Position numbers and translations under genes: made by a program
Assembly (NCBI RefSeq): GCF_001513965.1
Contig: NZ_KQ948044.1
Location: forward strand, 32,121 to 96,120
Direction of reading: 5' to 3'
Length of the DNA: 64,000 nt
Source: Streptomyces cellostaticus
GTDB taxonomy: Bacteria; Actinomycetota; Actinomycetes; Streptomycetales; Streptomycetaceae
Part shown: positions 8,412 to 16,543 of the stretch, in pieces
Numbering within the stretch: the stretch's first letter is position 1
Layout: every line of letters begins with the position of its first letter
The notes under the pieces: generated by a model
Told to the model about the DNA's origin: nothing
What the model saw: only the letters and a program-made list of their open reading frames with translations
Database searches by the model: none

Positions 8412-9017
8412 ATGCCCGCGAACCAGGGGGAGCGCGTCCGTCGCAGACTCAGCACCGAGGAACGCCGTGAGCAGTTGCTGTCGGTCGGGGCGAGCCTGTT
8501 CTCGGAGAGTCCCTACGACGAGGTGTGGATCGAGCAGGTCGCCGAGATCGCCGGCGTCTCCCGCGGGCTGCTGTACCACTACTTCCCGACCAAGCGGGAC
8601 TTCTTCGCCGCGGTAGTGGAGCGCGAGAGCGAGCGGATGCTGCGCATGACGGCGGCCGTGCCCGGGGTGCCGGTGCGCGAGCAGCTGAGCACCGGCCTCG
8701 ACACCTACCTCGGCTACGTCCAGGCCCACGCCCATGGCTTCCGCGCCTTCCATCGCGCCGACGCCGCCGGTGACCAGGCCGTACGCCGCGTCTACCAGCG
8801 GGCTCTTGCTGCCCAGGAGCAGCAGATCCTCGCCGCCCTGGCGGCCGACCCCGAGTTCGGGCCCGTCTTCGAGAGCGCTCCGCAGGTGCGGCTGGCCGTG
8901 CGCGGCTGGCTCGCGTTCACCACGGCCGTCTGCCTGGAGTGGCTGCGCGACGGCGAGCTGACCCTGGAGCAGGTGCGCGACCTGTGTGCGCGTGCCCTGT
9001 TGGGTGTCATCGCCTGA
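8412..9017 (+). CDS. TetR family transcriptional regulator
   Basis: 201 aa. The N-terminal TetR DNA-binding domain (about residues 14-62) has the recognition helix VSRGLLYHYFPTKRDFF. The C-terminal ligand domain is all helical and unassigned. It is transcribed away from the CYP102-type P450 with 120 bp between them, so it most likely represses that gene and itself and responds to the P450 substrate or product, perhaps a fatty acid. The -10 placement suggests a leaderless mRNA. Confidence 0.9.
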   Translation: MPANQGERVRRRLSTEERREQLLSVGASLFSESPYDEVWIEQVAEIAGVSRGLLYHYFPTKRDFFAAVVERESERMLRMTAAVPGVPVREQLSTGLDTYLGYVQAHAHGFRAFHRADAAGDQAVRRVYQRALAAQEQQILAALAADPEFGPVFESAPQVRLAVRGWLAFTTAVCLEWLRDGELTLEQVRDLCARALLGVIA

Positions 9018-9040
9018 GTCCTCGTCCTGGTGGGGCATGG

Positions 9041-9069
9041 TTGGCGTGCGCCCGGATCTTCGATAGGTT
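9041..9069 (+). promoter_or_regulatory. Promoter of the DUF2470 gene
   Basis: TTGGCG (9041-9046), 17-nt spacer, TAGGTT (9064-9069). The spacing is ideal. The -10 shares two bases with the iron box that follows, so a repressor on the box would block initiation. Confidence 0.6.
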
Positions 9070-9086
9070 AGGCAAGGCTTACCTAA
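9068..9086. promoter_or_regulatory. Iron box (DmdR1/IdeR-type operator)
   Basis: The 19-bp sequence TTAGGCAAGGCTTACCTAA agrees at almost every position with the actinobacterial iron box consensus (TTAGGTTAGGCTNACCTAA) and has the TTAGG/CCTAA arms. It starts at the end of the -10 and runs into the AAGGAGGT Shine-Dalgarno. Binding of the Fe2+-loaded repressor would shut off the DUF2470 gene in iron-rich cells. Confidence 0.8.
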
Positions 9087-9097
9087 GGAGGTCGAGG

Positions 9098-9838
9098 ATG
9101 GGTGACACCCAGGACTGGGCGGCCGAACCCGGTCCGGCGCAGCGGGCACGGTCGGTGCTGGCCGCCGCATGGTCGTGCCAGGTGACCGCGGACGGTGCCC
9201 GCGAGGAGTACGTGGGCGCGCACTCCGTGACGGACGACGGTGAGGTGCTGTTGCGTGTGCCCGAGGACAGCGCCCTGCTCGCGGCCGCCCTGTGCGCTCC
9301 GCGCGGGGAGCCGTCCGCCGTGCTGGAGTTCGCGGACGTGGCCCCCGTCCCGGTGCGCCGGCGGATCCGTGCCCGGCTGTGGCTGGCCGGCTGGTTCGCC
9401 CCGGCCGACGGCCCCCTGCTCTTCCGGCCGACCCGGGTGGTGCTGCGGCAGCCGTCCGGTGCCGTGCTCGTCGACTCCGGCGAGTTCGCCGCCGCCCGGC
9501 CCGACCCGCTGGCCGGAGCCGAGGCCCAGTTGCTGACCCACCTCGCCGACGCCCACCCGGACGCCGTCGAGCGGCTCACCCGGCTCGTGCAGCCCGAGAG
9601 CCTGCAGGCCGCGACCCGGGTGGTGCCCCTCGCCGTGGACCGGCACGGCCTCACCCTCCGCATCGAACGCACCCGCGCCCACGGCGACGTACGGCTGCCG
9701 TTCCACACGCCCGCCGACGACGTCACGCAGCTCACCGAGCGCATGCACGCGCTGCTGGCGCAGGCGAGCGCCGCCGCCTGCCCCCGTGCGCTCGGGCCAG
9801 TCCGGCGGATCAAGTCGCAGGGAGGCAACGGTGGCTGA
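9098..9838 (+). CDS. DUF2470 domain protein, iron-regulated, likely heme/iron handling
   Basis: 246 aa. A perfect AAGGAGGT stands 5 nt before the ATG. The N-terminal half (about 1-145) resembles the split-barrel heme/flavin-binding fold seen in HugZ-like and PPOX proteins. The C-terminal DUF2470 part is at about 150-225 (LLTHLADAHPDAVERL, then VDRHGLTLRIER and the end motif RLPFHTPADDVTQLTERMH). Proteins of this type are linked to heme use or siderophore metabolism. The iron box over its promoter supports a role under iron starvation. Whether it degrades heme, binds it, or reduces ferric siderophores cannot be told from sequence. Confidence 0.82.
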   Translation: MGDTQDWAAEPGPAQRARSVLAAAWSCQVTADGAREEYVGAHSVTDDGEVLLRVPEDSALLAAALCAPRGEPSAVLEFADVAPVPVRRRIRARLWLAGWFAPADGPLLFRPTRVVLRQPSGAVLVDSGEFAAARPDPLAGAEAQLLTHLADAHPDAVERLTRLVQPESLQAATRVVPLAVDRHGLTLRIERTRAHGDVRLPFHTPADDVTQLTERMHALLAQASAAACPRALGPVRRIKSQGGNGG

Positions 9839-9854
9839 TCGGCCGACCCGAGCG

Positions 9855-10020
9855 GGGGCATGGGGGTGCCCCAGCGCGAGCGCATTCGAGCGTGGGGGAG
9901 CGCGCAGCTGCAAGACGGAGGAGGGCGTCGACGCTGAGCGATGGAGGTACCTCCCGCTCGAGCGAGGCCGAGCGTGGGGGAGAGTGACGACAACGCGGCT
10001 GGGGGTGCCCCCACGCCCTT
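9855..10020. repeat. Cluster of G/C hairpin repeats in an intergenic gap
   Basis: CGAGCGTGGGGGAG occurs twice (9887-9900 and 9969-9982), TGGGGGTGCCCC twice (9861-9872 and 10000-10011). The second copy forms a perfect TGGGGG-TG-CCCCCA hairpin (10000-10013). CTCCCGCTCG at 9951-9960 can pair with the second GAGCGTGGGGGAG. Such units recur between genes in Streptomyces. Here they fill most of the 241-bp gap between two convergent genes and may act as a bidirectional terminator. Confidence 0.65.
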
Positions 10021-10079
10021 GAGGCAGTGGGGAGTGCGTGCCAGCCCCCGCGTCTGCGGCATGATCCGCCGGACAGGCC

Positions 10080-11279
10080 CTAGAGCGGCAGCGCGCAGAC
10101 GGCGACGGGTGACGCGAACGGCTCGCCCGCCAGGCTCAGTTCACCGCTCGTGGTGTCCACGTGGAAGACGCTGACCGTGCCGGAGCGCTGGTTCGCCGCG
10201 AACAGCAGCCGGCCGTCCGGCGCGAAGGCGATCTGCCGCGGGAAGTCCCCGGCCACCGGCACCGTGCCGAGCAGCCGCAGCGTGGCGCCGTCCGCCTCGA
10301 CGGCGTACCGCGCGATACTGTTGTGGCCGCGGTTGGCGAGGAAGGCGTAGCAGCCGTTCGCGGTCACCAGGAGCTGCGCCGGGTAGTTGGTGCCGCCCGC
10401 CGAGCCCGTGGGCTGCGGGTCCCCGATCGTCAGGCGGCCGGTGTCCGGGTCGTAGCCGCAGACGGCGACCGTGTCGTCCACCTCGTTGGCCAAGTAGGCG
10501 TACCGGCCGCCCGGATGGAAGGTCAGATGACGCGGGCCCGCGCCGGGCCGGGTGTGCGCCTGGGCCACCTCGGCGAGCGTGCCCTGCGCCTGGTCGAGGC
10601 GGTAGGTGTAGACGGTGTCGGTGCCGAGATCGACGGCAAGGACATGACCGCCGTCGGGGGCGGTGATGAACTGGTGGGCGTGCGGGCCCTGTTGGCCCGG
10701 GCCGGGTGGCGGGGTCGAGTGCGTGACCAGCTCGGTGCGCTCGCCGAGGGCGCCTGAGGCGTCGACGGGGTGCACCGCGACGCTGCCCGACTGGTAGTTG
10801 GCGCTCAGCAGCCAGCGGCCGCCGGGGTGGACGGACAGATGGCAGGGCCCCGCCCCGCCCGTACTCCGGGAGCCCAGGATCCGCCGGTCCGCCAGGCGAA
10901 CCGCGGTGACCGCCCCGTCCTGGCGCTCGTCGACCGCGTACAGCGTCCGGCCGTCCGGGTGCAGCGCGAGGTACGACGGGTCAGGCACCCCGGTGAGCGT
11001 CCCCGAGCCGGTGATCCGGCCCGTGTCCGGGTCGTACCAGGCCAGCCCGATCCCGGTGCCGCCGCCCTCGACGGAGGTGTAGGTGCCGAGGTGGAGCGGG
11101 CGGGGGCGGGAGTCCTTCCGAGGCGGCTGCGCAGCCGGCCGCTCCTCGGCCGCCGGCGCGCCGTCCGCGGGCGGGGACGCCGGTGCCGGCATCGCCGCCA
11201 CCGCGGCCGTGCCCGCCGCGGCCCCGACGAACCGGCGTCTGCTCCAGCCTCGCCGTGCCGCCCGCGCATCCGTGTCCAT
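10080..11279 (-). CDS. Secreted lactonase-family beta-propeller (6-phosphogluconolactonase-like)
   Basis: 399 aa from ATG 11279, which has GAGGTG upstream. The N-terminus has a twin-arginine signal (RRGWSRRRFVGAAAG) and an Ala/Pro-rich linker; the rest is a seven-bladed propeller of the lactonase family, with repeated blocks such as YLALHPDGRTLYAVDE, HLTFHPGGRYAYLANE and QIAFAPDGRLLFAANQ. Cytoplasmic relatives (YbhE-type) hydrolyse 6-phosphogluconolactone, but export through Tat makes the pentose-phosphate role unlikely; an extracellular sugar lactone or another beta-propeller function is possible. It is alone, convergent with the DUF2470 gene. Confidence 0.82.
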   Translation of the reverse strand: MDTDARAARRGWSRRRFVGAAAGTAAVAAMPAPASPPADGAPAAEERPAAQPPRKDSRPRPLHLGTYTSVEGGGTGIGLAWYDPDTGRITGSGTLTGVPDPSYLALHPDGRTLYAVDERQDGAVTAVRLADRRILGSRSTGGAGPCHLSVHPGGRWLLSANYQSGSVAVHPVDASGALGERTELVTHSTPPPGPGQQGPHAHQFITAPDGGHVLAVDLGTDTVYTYRLDQAQGTLAEVAQAHTRPGAGPRHLTFHPGGRYAYLANEVDDTVAVCGYDPDTGRLTIGDPQPTGSAGGTNYPAQLLVTANGCYAFLANRGHNSIARYAVEADGATLRLLGTVPVAGDFPRQIAFAPDGRLLFAANQRSGTVSVFHVDTTSGELSLAGEPFASPVAVCALPL

Positions 11280-11392
11280 GCCGCACCTCAGGTCGTCACT
11301 CGCCCCGGTCGTGACAGCCACCTTGGCGCGGATTCACCGTCAAAGGCAAGACGAGCAACGGCTGTTGCATGGTGTGCAACGGCGAGGGTCGG

Positions 11393-12439
11393 CTACCAGT
11401 CCCCGCCCTCCACCGGCCTGCCCGGCGCGTCCTTCAGCGGTGTCACCTGGCCCGCGGACGGCTGCTGCCAGGGCTCCAGGTCGTCCCCGAGCCAGTCGCC
11501 GACCGGCTTGACGGCCTCCAGGGTATCCGTGGGAGCGAGGTCCTCGGCGTCCTCGTCGTAGTAGTCGTACCAGGGCAGTCCCGCGCTCGTGTACGCCGCC
11601 CGGTCCACCGGCGACGGCGGGGGCGCCTCGCCCGTGATGCGGCGCCACTCAGGGGGCGTGACCAGATGGACGAAGACCCGCCCGGCGGGGGTCTCGGACC
11701 AGTCCGTGAGCGGCCGGTCGTCCTGGTAGACCTCCTGGCGCATCGAGCCGCCGACGCCCAGGCCCATGGCCGCCGCGCGCCGTTGAGGCGCGGCCGCGGC
11801 AGGCGGCGGGGGTCCGCCGGGGGCGGCCGCCGCCACGGGCACGGGCCCGCCGTAGCCGCCGGCCGCCCCGCCCCACCGGGGCGGCCGGCGCCGCTCCCGC
11901 TCCCGGCGCCGCCAGTCGGCCAGGACCTCCTCCTTCAGCGGGAAGGACTGCAACTGGACTCCGCCCCACACCTCCTCGCCGGTGACCTGACCCTCCACGG
12001 TCGCGCCCAGACCGAGCGGCACCGCGACGAACTGGCGGACCGTTCCCGTGCCGGAGTTGATGCCGTCCAGCCAGGGCTGGCGGGGCAGCACCACGTAGTT
12101 CTGCGGGGCGCGGGAGAGGCGGTCACGCCACGGCTTGCCGGAGACCGCGCACACCTTGCCCACGCCGACCTGGAGGGCGGCCGGTTCCGCCGTACCGGCG
12201 AAGCTCAGCCACATCGCCTCGCGCAGATACACCGGCAGCATCACGCCGCCGCGCGCCCGCCACCGTTCGGGGACCCGGTCGGCGTAGTCGGCCACCCGCC
12301 GGACCGGGAACTCGCCGAGCCCCGGCGGCAGCGGATGCGTCCCCGTCTCGGGCAGCCGCAGCGTGCGGACGAACCGCACCGCCACACCGCCCGGCAGCCG
12401 CAGCGTGTTCCCGTCGATCCGTACGGCGGCCTCGGCCAT
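11393..12439 (-). CDS. Conserved protein of unknown function, partner of the FUSC gene
   Basis: 348 aa from ATG 12439 (GGGAG 9 nt upstream). The N-terminal ~165 residues form a compact beta-rich region with conserved-looking motifs (VMLPVYLREAMWLSF, GVGKVCAVSGKPW, NYVVLPRQPWLDGI). A Pro/Ala/Gly-rich linker follows (about 190-235), then an acidic C-terminal region (WYDYYDEDAEDLAP). No signal peptide or TM segment is seen. It follows the FUSC membrane protein on the same strand after 47 bp, so the two probably form an operon. I do not recognise a named family. Confidence 0.7.
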   Translation of the reverse strand: MAEAAVRIDGNTLRLPGGVAVRFVRTLRLPETGTHPLPPGLGEFPVRRVADYADRVPERWRARGGVMLPVYLREAMWLSFAGTAEPAALQVGVGKVCAVSGKPWRDRLSRAPQNYVVLPRQPWLDGINSGTGTVRQFVAVPLGLGATVEGQVTGEEVWGGVQLQSFPLKEEVLADWRRRERERRRPPRWGGAAGGYGGPVPVAAAAPGGPPPPAAAAPQRRAAAMGLGVGGSMRQEVYQDDRPLTDWSETPAGRVFVHLVTPPEWRRITGEAPPPSPVDRAAYTSAGLPWYDYYDEDAEDLAPTDTLEAVKPVGDWLGDDLEPWQQPSAGQVTPLKDAPGRPVEGGDW

Positions 12440-12486
12440 CGGCCCGCTCCCTCGCCTCAAGGTGCCGGCCCCGCCCCGGCACTCCC

Positions 12487-13740
12487 TCACCGGAAACGCT
12501 CGCCGACCCCGGTGCGGTTCCGCCACAGCTCCTCCTGGACACCGAGGCGCTCGCGCAGCCGGTTCATCTTCGGCAGCTTCGCCCGGTGTTCCCGGGACAC
12601 CCGGTCCAGTTCCTCCAGCAGGCGGCCGGTGCGGTGCTCGGTGTCGAGTTCGTCGATGATCCGGTTCACCTCGGTGAGTACGGCGCCCATCAGGTGCCAG
12701 TTCGCCGAGCCCTCGCGGACCTCCTCCCGGAGCAGCTCGGCGAGCCGGTCGCGGGTGCCGGCCGCCGTGGTCAGCTCGGCCGTGAGCCGCGCCTCGGCCG
12801 ATTCGGCGTTCTCGCGCAGGTGGGTGGTGACCAGCACCGCGAAGCTGACGACCGCGTCGGCGATCTCGGACAACAGCTGTTCCACGGTCGCCCCGACCCG
12901 GGGCGGGAACAGCTCCTCGGGCCCGCGGGCCTTGGCCAGGTCCGTGAAGGAGCGGGCCAGCACCCGCAGGACGACCGTGCAGATCTCCAGGGTGTCCAGT
13001 CCGGTGCGCAGCACCACCCGGTGCAGCAGGCCCTCCTTGACGCGCGGATTGAGCCGCAGACTGTCCTCGGCCTGCCGCAGCGCCGCGTCCACCTGGACGA
13101 TGTCGTGGTCCAGCCGGCGCGCCTCGTGCAGCCGCTCGGCGGCCCGCTCCCAGGGGGTCCGGCCCGCGGCCTCCTCGCCCATCCGCAGCATCAGCTGCCG
13201 CACCCGGCGTGCCAGTCCCTCGATCGACTGGCCGGCCTCGTCCACCCACACGGGCGGTGGCAGCAGCAGGTTGCAGGCCATCCCGACGACCGCGCCGATC
13301 AGCGTCTCCACGATCCGCGCCCAGGCCGTGAACCCGACGGTGGTGACCCCGAGCACCAGCATGGCGCTGATCGCCACCTCGGCCACGTACTCGTCCACGC
13401 GCACCAGATGTCCCACCGCCAGCGAGGCCACGATCAGCAGCGCGAGGCTCCACCAGGTCAGCCCCACCAGCAGGCTGAAGGCGATGGCGACCAGCACCCC
13501 GGCCACCACCGAGTTCACCCGGCGGATGCCATTGGTGAGCGTGGCGTAGAAGGTGACCTGGACGACCAGCAGCGCGGTCAGGGGCGCGGTCAGCGGGGCC
13601 GGCTCGGGGCTCAGGCGCAGCGCGACGACGTAGGCGATCGTCGCCGCGGCGGCCGACCGCAGCGTCTGGACGACCACCGGCTCCCGGCGGCGTCCCACCA
13701 GGCGCAGGAGTTTCTCGCTCCACTTGTGTGCGTCGTGCAT
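12487..13740 (-). CDS. FUSC-family (ArAE-like) integral membrane protein
   Basis: 417 aa from ATG 13740. The N-terminal half has about six hydrophobic segments in the FUSC pattern (TIAYVVALRL, LTALLVVQVTFYATL, VVAGVLVAIAFSLLVG, LALLIVASLAVGHLV, ISAMLVLGVTTVGF, IGAVVGMACNLLLPPPVW). The C-terminal ~230 residues are charged and helical, suited to a cytoplasmic coiled-coil region. FUSC proteins include aromatic-acid exporters such as AaeB, but the actinobacterial single-half forms are uncharacterised. The start is not well fixed because the Shine-Dalgarno is weak. Confidence 0.82.
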   Translation of the reverse strand: MHDAHKWSEKLLRLVGRRREPVVVQTLRSAAAATIAYVVALRLSPEPAPLTAPLTALLVVQVTFYATLTNGIRRVNSVVAGVLVAIAFSLLVGLTWWSLALLIVASLAVGHLVRVDEYVAEVAISAMLVLGVTTVGFTAWARIVETLIGAVVGMACNLLLPPPVWVDEAGQSIEGLARRVRQLMLRMGEEAAGRTPWERAAERLHEARRLDHDIVQVDAALRQAEDSLRLNPRVKEGLLHRVVLRTGLDTLEICTVVLRVLARSFTDLAKARGPEELFPPRVGATVEQLLSEIADAVVSFAVLVTTHLRENAESAEARLTAELTTAAGTRDRLAELLREEVREGSANWHLMGAVLTEVNRIIDELDTEHRTGRLLEELDRVSREHRAKLPKMNRLRERLGVQEELWRNRTGVGERFR

Positions 13741-13855
13741 CCCTTGGCCTGTTCCCGTTCCGGAGGCGGGTCGAACGTTGTTTGATCGAGGACCGTATCT
13801 GTCCGCAACGACTTCTACAGTGATCTCGCCGGTCAAGGGAAGGCATGAGGGCAAG

Positions 13856-14461
13856 ATGATGGGTGCGAACCAGGCTTTCGAGGGTGTCGAGGTACTCGAC
13901 CGGGCGCATGCCTACCTGCGCGAGGTGGTGGCCGCGGTACCGGAGGAGGCGTGGGGCGCGCCGACTCCCTGCGCCGAGTGGACCGTACGGCAGGTGCTCA
14001 ACCACGCGCGTATCGACCAGCAGGCGTACGGCCTCACGCTCACCGGCGGTCGGCCCGACGCCGATCCTTTTCAGCCGGCCGACGTCCTCGACGGCGACCC
14101 GGCGGACGAGCTGACCAAGGTCCTCGACGCCGTGGCCGAGGCGTACGCGCAGCTGCCCGCCGACGCCGAGTCGGTGCCGACCCCGCTGGGCCCGCTGCCC
14201 CTGCGGCTCGCCGCGGCGGCGGCCGCGATGGACGCCGCAGTGCACGCCTGGGACATCGCCGTGGCCACCCGCCAGGACCGGCCGCTCGCGCCGGAGCCGG
14301 CCGCGGGCATCCGCCCGGCCGCGGACCGGCTGGTGCCCCATCTCCGCGCCTCCTACCACGTGTTCGCCCTCGAGGTCGCCCTGTCCGGGACCGGCGATGC
14401 GGCCGGCTCACTCCTGGCCTTCCTCGGCCGCGACCCGCACTGGACGCCCGCGGAGTCCTGA
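13856..14461 (+). CDS. TIGR03086/DinB-like metal-binding protein
   Basis: 201 aa. It has the four-helix DinB / mycothiol-dependent maleylpyruvate isomerase N-terminal fold, with the family markers PTPCAEWTVRQVLNHAR (about 39-55) and AAMDAAVHAWDIAVATRQ (about 122-139). His residues in these two motifs would bind the metal. Relatives often act with a low-molecular-weight thiol such as mycothiol. It is divergent from the FUSC gene with 115 bp between. ATG 13856 and 13859 are both usable. Confidence 0.82.
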   Translation: MMGANQAFEGVEVLDRAHAYLREVVAAVPEEAWGAPTPCAEWTVRQVLNHARIDQQAYGLTLTGGRPDADPFQPADVLDGDPADELTKVLDAVAEAYAQLPADAESVPTPLGPLPLRLAAAAAAMDAAVHAWDIAVATRQDRPLAPEPAAGIRPAADRLVPHLRASYHVFALEVALSGTGDAAGSLLAFLGRDPHWTPAES

Positions 14462-14976
14462 GCGACGACCGCGTCCCGACGGCCGCCGCGACCGCGCAGC
14501 CGTCGTCGTCATGCCCCTGCCGTGCCCGCAGCCCCGCTGCGGCCGGGGGCTGTCCGCACGAGCGGAACGGAGCACAGTCGCATGGCTGCGCCCCGGGGCC
14601 GATCAGCAGCCTTGACACCGCCGCACGGACGCCCCGCTCGCCCGCACCGATGACGTACTGATCCGCCCTCACCGCGTCGAGGCGGCCCGGGTGCGCGGCC
14701 GGTAGCCGACGACCTTCGCGAGGCTGCCGCAGCGGACGGCGGCCCGGGCCACGGCCACCAGGGCGGCACGCGCCGGATGGCGCGCCGGCCGGCGCCGGGA
14801 CCCCAGCTGGGGCGCGAGCCGGGGTCCCGACGGGTGGCCGCGGGCGCCTGCCCGGGTGCCGGTCGAGACCGTGCTGCCGCTGTCCGGGGCGCGCGCCGCG
14901 TGCGAGCGGCTGGAGAGCCGGGGCCACCGGGGCAAGATCGTGCTCACCCCGGGCGGCTGAGCGGCCCCCTGGAGCG
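14462..14976. pseudogene. Decayed stretch with gene remnants
   Basis: No intact gene is visible in these 515 bases. On the plus strand, 14835-14960 reads as the last ~40 codons of a zinc-type alcohol dehydrogenase or quinone oxidoreductase (VETVLPLSGARAACERLESR, then GHRGKIVL), with nothing recognisable upstream of it. On the minus strand, 14669 to about 14770 reads VAVARAAVRCGSLAKVVGYR and then stops, like the tail of another enzyme. The rest looks like scrambled high-GC sequence. The most likely explanation is loss of at least one gene by deletion, leaving ends behind. Confidence 0.5.
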
Positions 14977-15471
14977 TCAGGCGTAGAGCTTGTCGACGAA
15001 GGCGGACAGGTTGCCCGTCGTGCGGGTGATCTGCTCCTCAAGAGTCAGGCTCTCCTCGAACCGGCCCCCGGACTCCGGCACCTTCTTCCCGCGTACGTAC
15101 AGCGAGCACGCCAGGTCGGTGCACATGTACACCCCGACCGAGTTGCCCTCGCGGCCCGCCGCGCCCGCCTTCCGGGCGGTCATCAGCGACACCCCGCCGC
15201 CGGGATGCGTGGTCAGGCACACCGAACACATGCTGCGGTGCAGGAATCCGCGCCGCGCGGCCGGGAAGCGCAGGGCGACACCGACGAGCCCGCCGTCCCG
15301 CTCGGTGACGAGATAGCTTCGGTCGGGCGCCCCGGGATCCCGCCAGCCGAGGAAGTCCAGGTCCTCCCAGGGGTGTTCATCGAGATCACGGGGGACCGCC
15401 AGGCGTTTGGCCTCCCCCTTGGAGCAGTTGATGAAAGAGTTGCGGATGTCCTGCTCGGTGAGGGACTTCAT
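14977..15471 (-). CDS. FBP-domain protein (EF-G-binding, FusB-like zinc-finger fold)
   Basis: 164 aa from ATG 15471, which has GGAAGGA upstream. The C-terminal domain has the treble-clef zinc motif of the FBP family: MCSVCLTTHPGGGVSLM with MCTDLACSLYVRGKK, giving four Cys ligands. In staphylococci and listeria these proteins bind elongation factor G and free fusidic-acid-stalled ribosomes. Actinobacterial homologues are untested, so 'EF-G binding' is a family inference. The gene is divergent from the DUF3626 gene, with two strong palindromes between them. Confidence 0.85.
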   Translation of the reverse strand: MKSLTEQDIRNSFINCSKGEAKRLAVPRDLDEHPWEDLDFLGWRDPGAPDRSYLVTERDGGLVGVALRFPAARRGFLHRSMCSVCLTTHPGGGVSLMTARKAGAAGREGNSVGVYMCTDLACSLYVRGKKVPESGGRFEESLTLEEQITRTTGNLSAFVDKLYA

Positions 15472-15495
15472 GGGGGGTCCTTCCGGATTCTGCGC

Positions 15496-15539
15496 CATGA
15501 ACCTAGGGGGTCTAGGTTCATGGCTAGCCTAGGTAGCCA
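15496..15539. promoter_or_regulatory. Two adjacent palindromes in the FBP/DUF3626 divergent gap
   Basis: First, CATGAACCTAG (15496-15506) and CTAGGTTCATG (15512-15522) are perfect 11-bp arms around GGGGT. Second, TGGCTA (15521-15526) and TAGCCA (15534-15539) flank a centre containing the palindrome CCTAGG (15528-15533). Both share the CCTAGG/CTAGG core, so one dimeric regulator could bind both sites and control the two genes together. No regulator gene lies directly beside them. Confidence 0.6.
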
Positions 15540-15555
15540 AGGGGAGGGTGGGCCA

Positions 15556-16464
15556 ATGGATTTCCCGGATGTGCTGCCGCCGCGCGCCCGGCGGGCGCTG
15601 GATCATGTGGCCGCGGGGGTGTCAGGGCCGCCGCTCGATTCGGGCGTGCGCATCACTCTCAACTTCCACCCGGACCGGCTGTCCGCCTCGGTGCCGATCC
15701 TGGAGGCGCTGGCCCGGGACGGTGCCTACCACTCGCAGTTCGTCACCGGCACCAGCAACGGCGGGCTCACCGCGCACCCGGGCGGCGACCGCTGGCGTTG
15801 GGAGAACCGTATCTTCGGCGGTGCGTACGACGATGCGGACCCGGCGGAGCGGCCGGTGTACGGCGCGCTGAACTTCCGCCGTCAGGTGGTCGGCGCGGCC
15901 CCGCGCTTCGGCTCCTCGTACCTGGCGCTCACCGGCCCCGTCCTGGCCCGGGCCACCTTCTGCTACCCGGACAGCGCCGCCGAGCCCACCGACTTCGGCG
16001 TGGCCCCGGCCATGCCCCTCGTCGCGCTCGCCGAGGCGGACGAGCAGGACGCCCTCAACGACTACATCGAGAGCCATGTGCACGGCGGCGTCCTGCTCGC
16101 CCGGGACGTCGAGGCGCTCGTACTCGACGCGAGCTACCGGGACACGCCCGTGGAGGCGGCGGCCCGGCGCCTGCCCTTCCCCCTCGCATGGCACCCCGGC
16201 TACCGGCTCACGGTCGCGGAACTGCGCCGTCACGCCGACTACCGCGGCCCGGAGTACGCCGACCTCGGCGCCCGGATCGCCGAGCGCGGGCTCCTCACCC
16301 CGCGCGTCATCGGCGACGCGGCCCGCACCGGCCGGTACGACCTCCAGGACCTGAAGATGGTGTGGCACACCCTCGCCCGCTTCGGGGCACCCGAGGGTGC
16401 GGGCACGGCCCGCTCCGCACCTGCCTGCACCGACGCCGTGCCTGCCCGCACCGCCCCCGCCTGA
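15556..16464 (+). CDS. DUF3626 domain protein
   Basis: 302 aa; GGGAGGG lies 8 nt before ATG 15556. One DUF3626 domain covers most of the protein, with the markers RITLNFHPDRLS (about 34-45), GTSNGGLTAHPGGDRWRWE, YGALNFRR and DYIESHVHGGV, and a final helical part. A low-complexity Ala/Thr/Pro tail ends it. No function is known for the family. The N-terminal Arg, the central beta strands and the E-x-H-V-H-G motif are loosely like an ADP-ribosyltransferase core, but this cannot be shown by eye. It is cytoplasmic, with no signal peptide. Confidence 0.78.
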   Translation: MDFPDVLPPRARRALDHVAAGVSGPPLDSGVRITLNFHPDRLSASVPILEALARDGAYHSQFVTGTSNGGLTAHPGGDRWRWENRIFGGAYDDADPAERPVYGALNFRRQVVGAAPRFGSSYLALTGPVLARATFCYPDSAAEPTDFGVAPAMPLVALAEADEQDALNDYIESHVHGGVLLARDVEALVLDASYRDTPVEAAARRLPFPLAWHPGYRLTVAELRRHADYRGPEYADLGARIAERGLLTPRVIGDAARTGRYDLQDLKMVWHTLARFGAPEGAGTARSAPACTDAVPARTAPA

Positions 16465-16543
16465 GCCGATGGCCCTGCCTGCGTCGACGGTCCAGCCTGC
16501 ATCGAGCCCGCCCCCGATGGCCCCGCCCCCCACGCAGGCGCCC

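Noticed and set aside
9855..10020. A small RNA gene or mobile element end
   Set aside because: Only short hairpin repeats of the usual intergenic type; no transposase remnant or conserved RNA structure is visible.
11393..14359. A single 988-aa minus-strand protein
   Set aside because: The upper two thirds is an alternative frame of the FUSC gene; only 11393-12439 is coding, from its own start with a ribosome-binding site.
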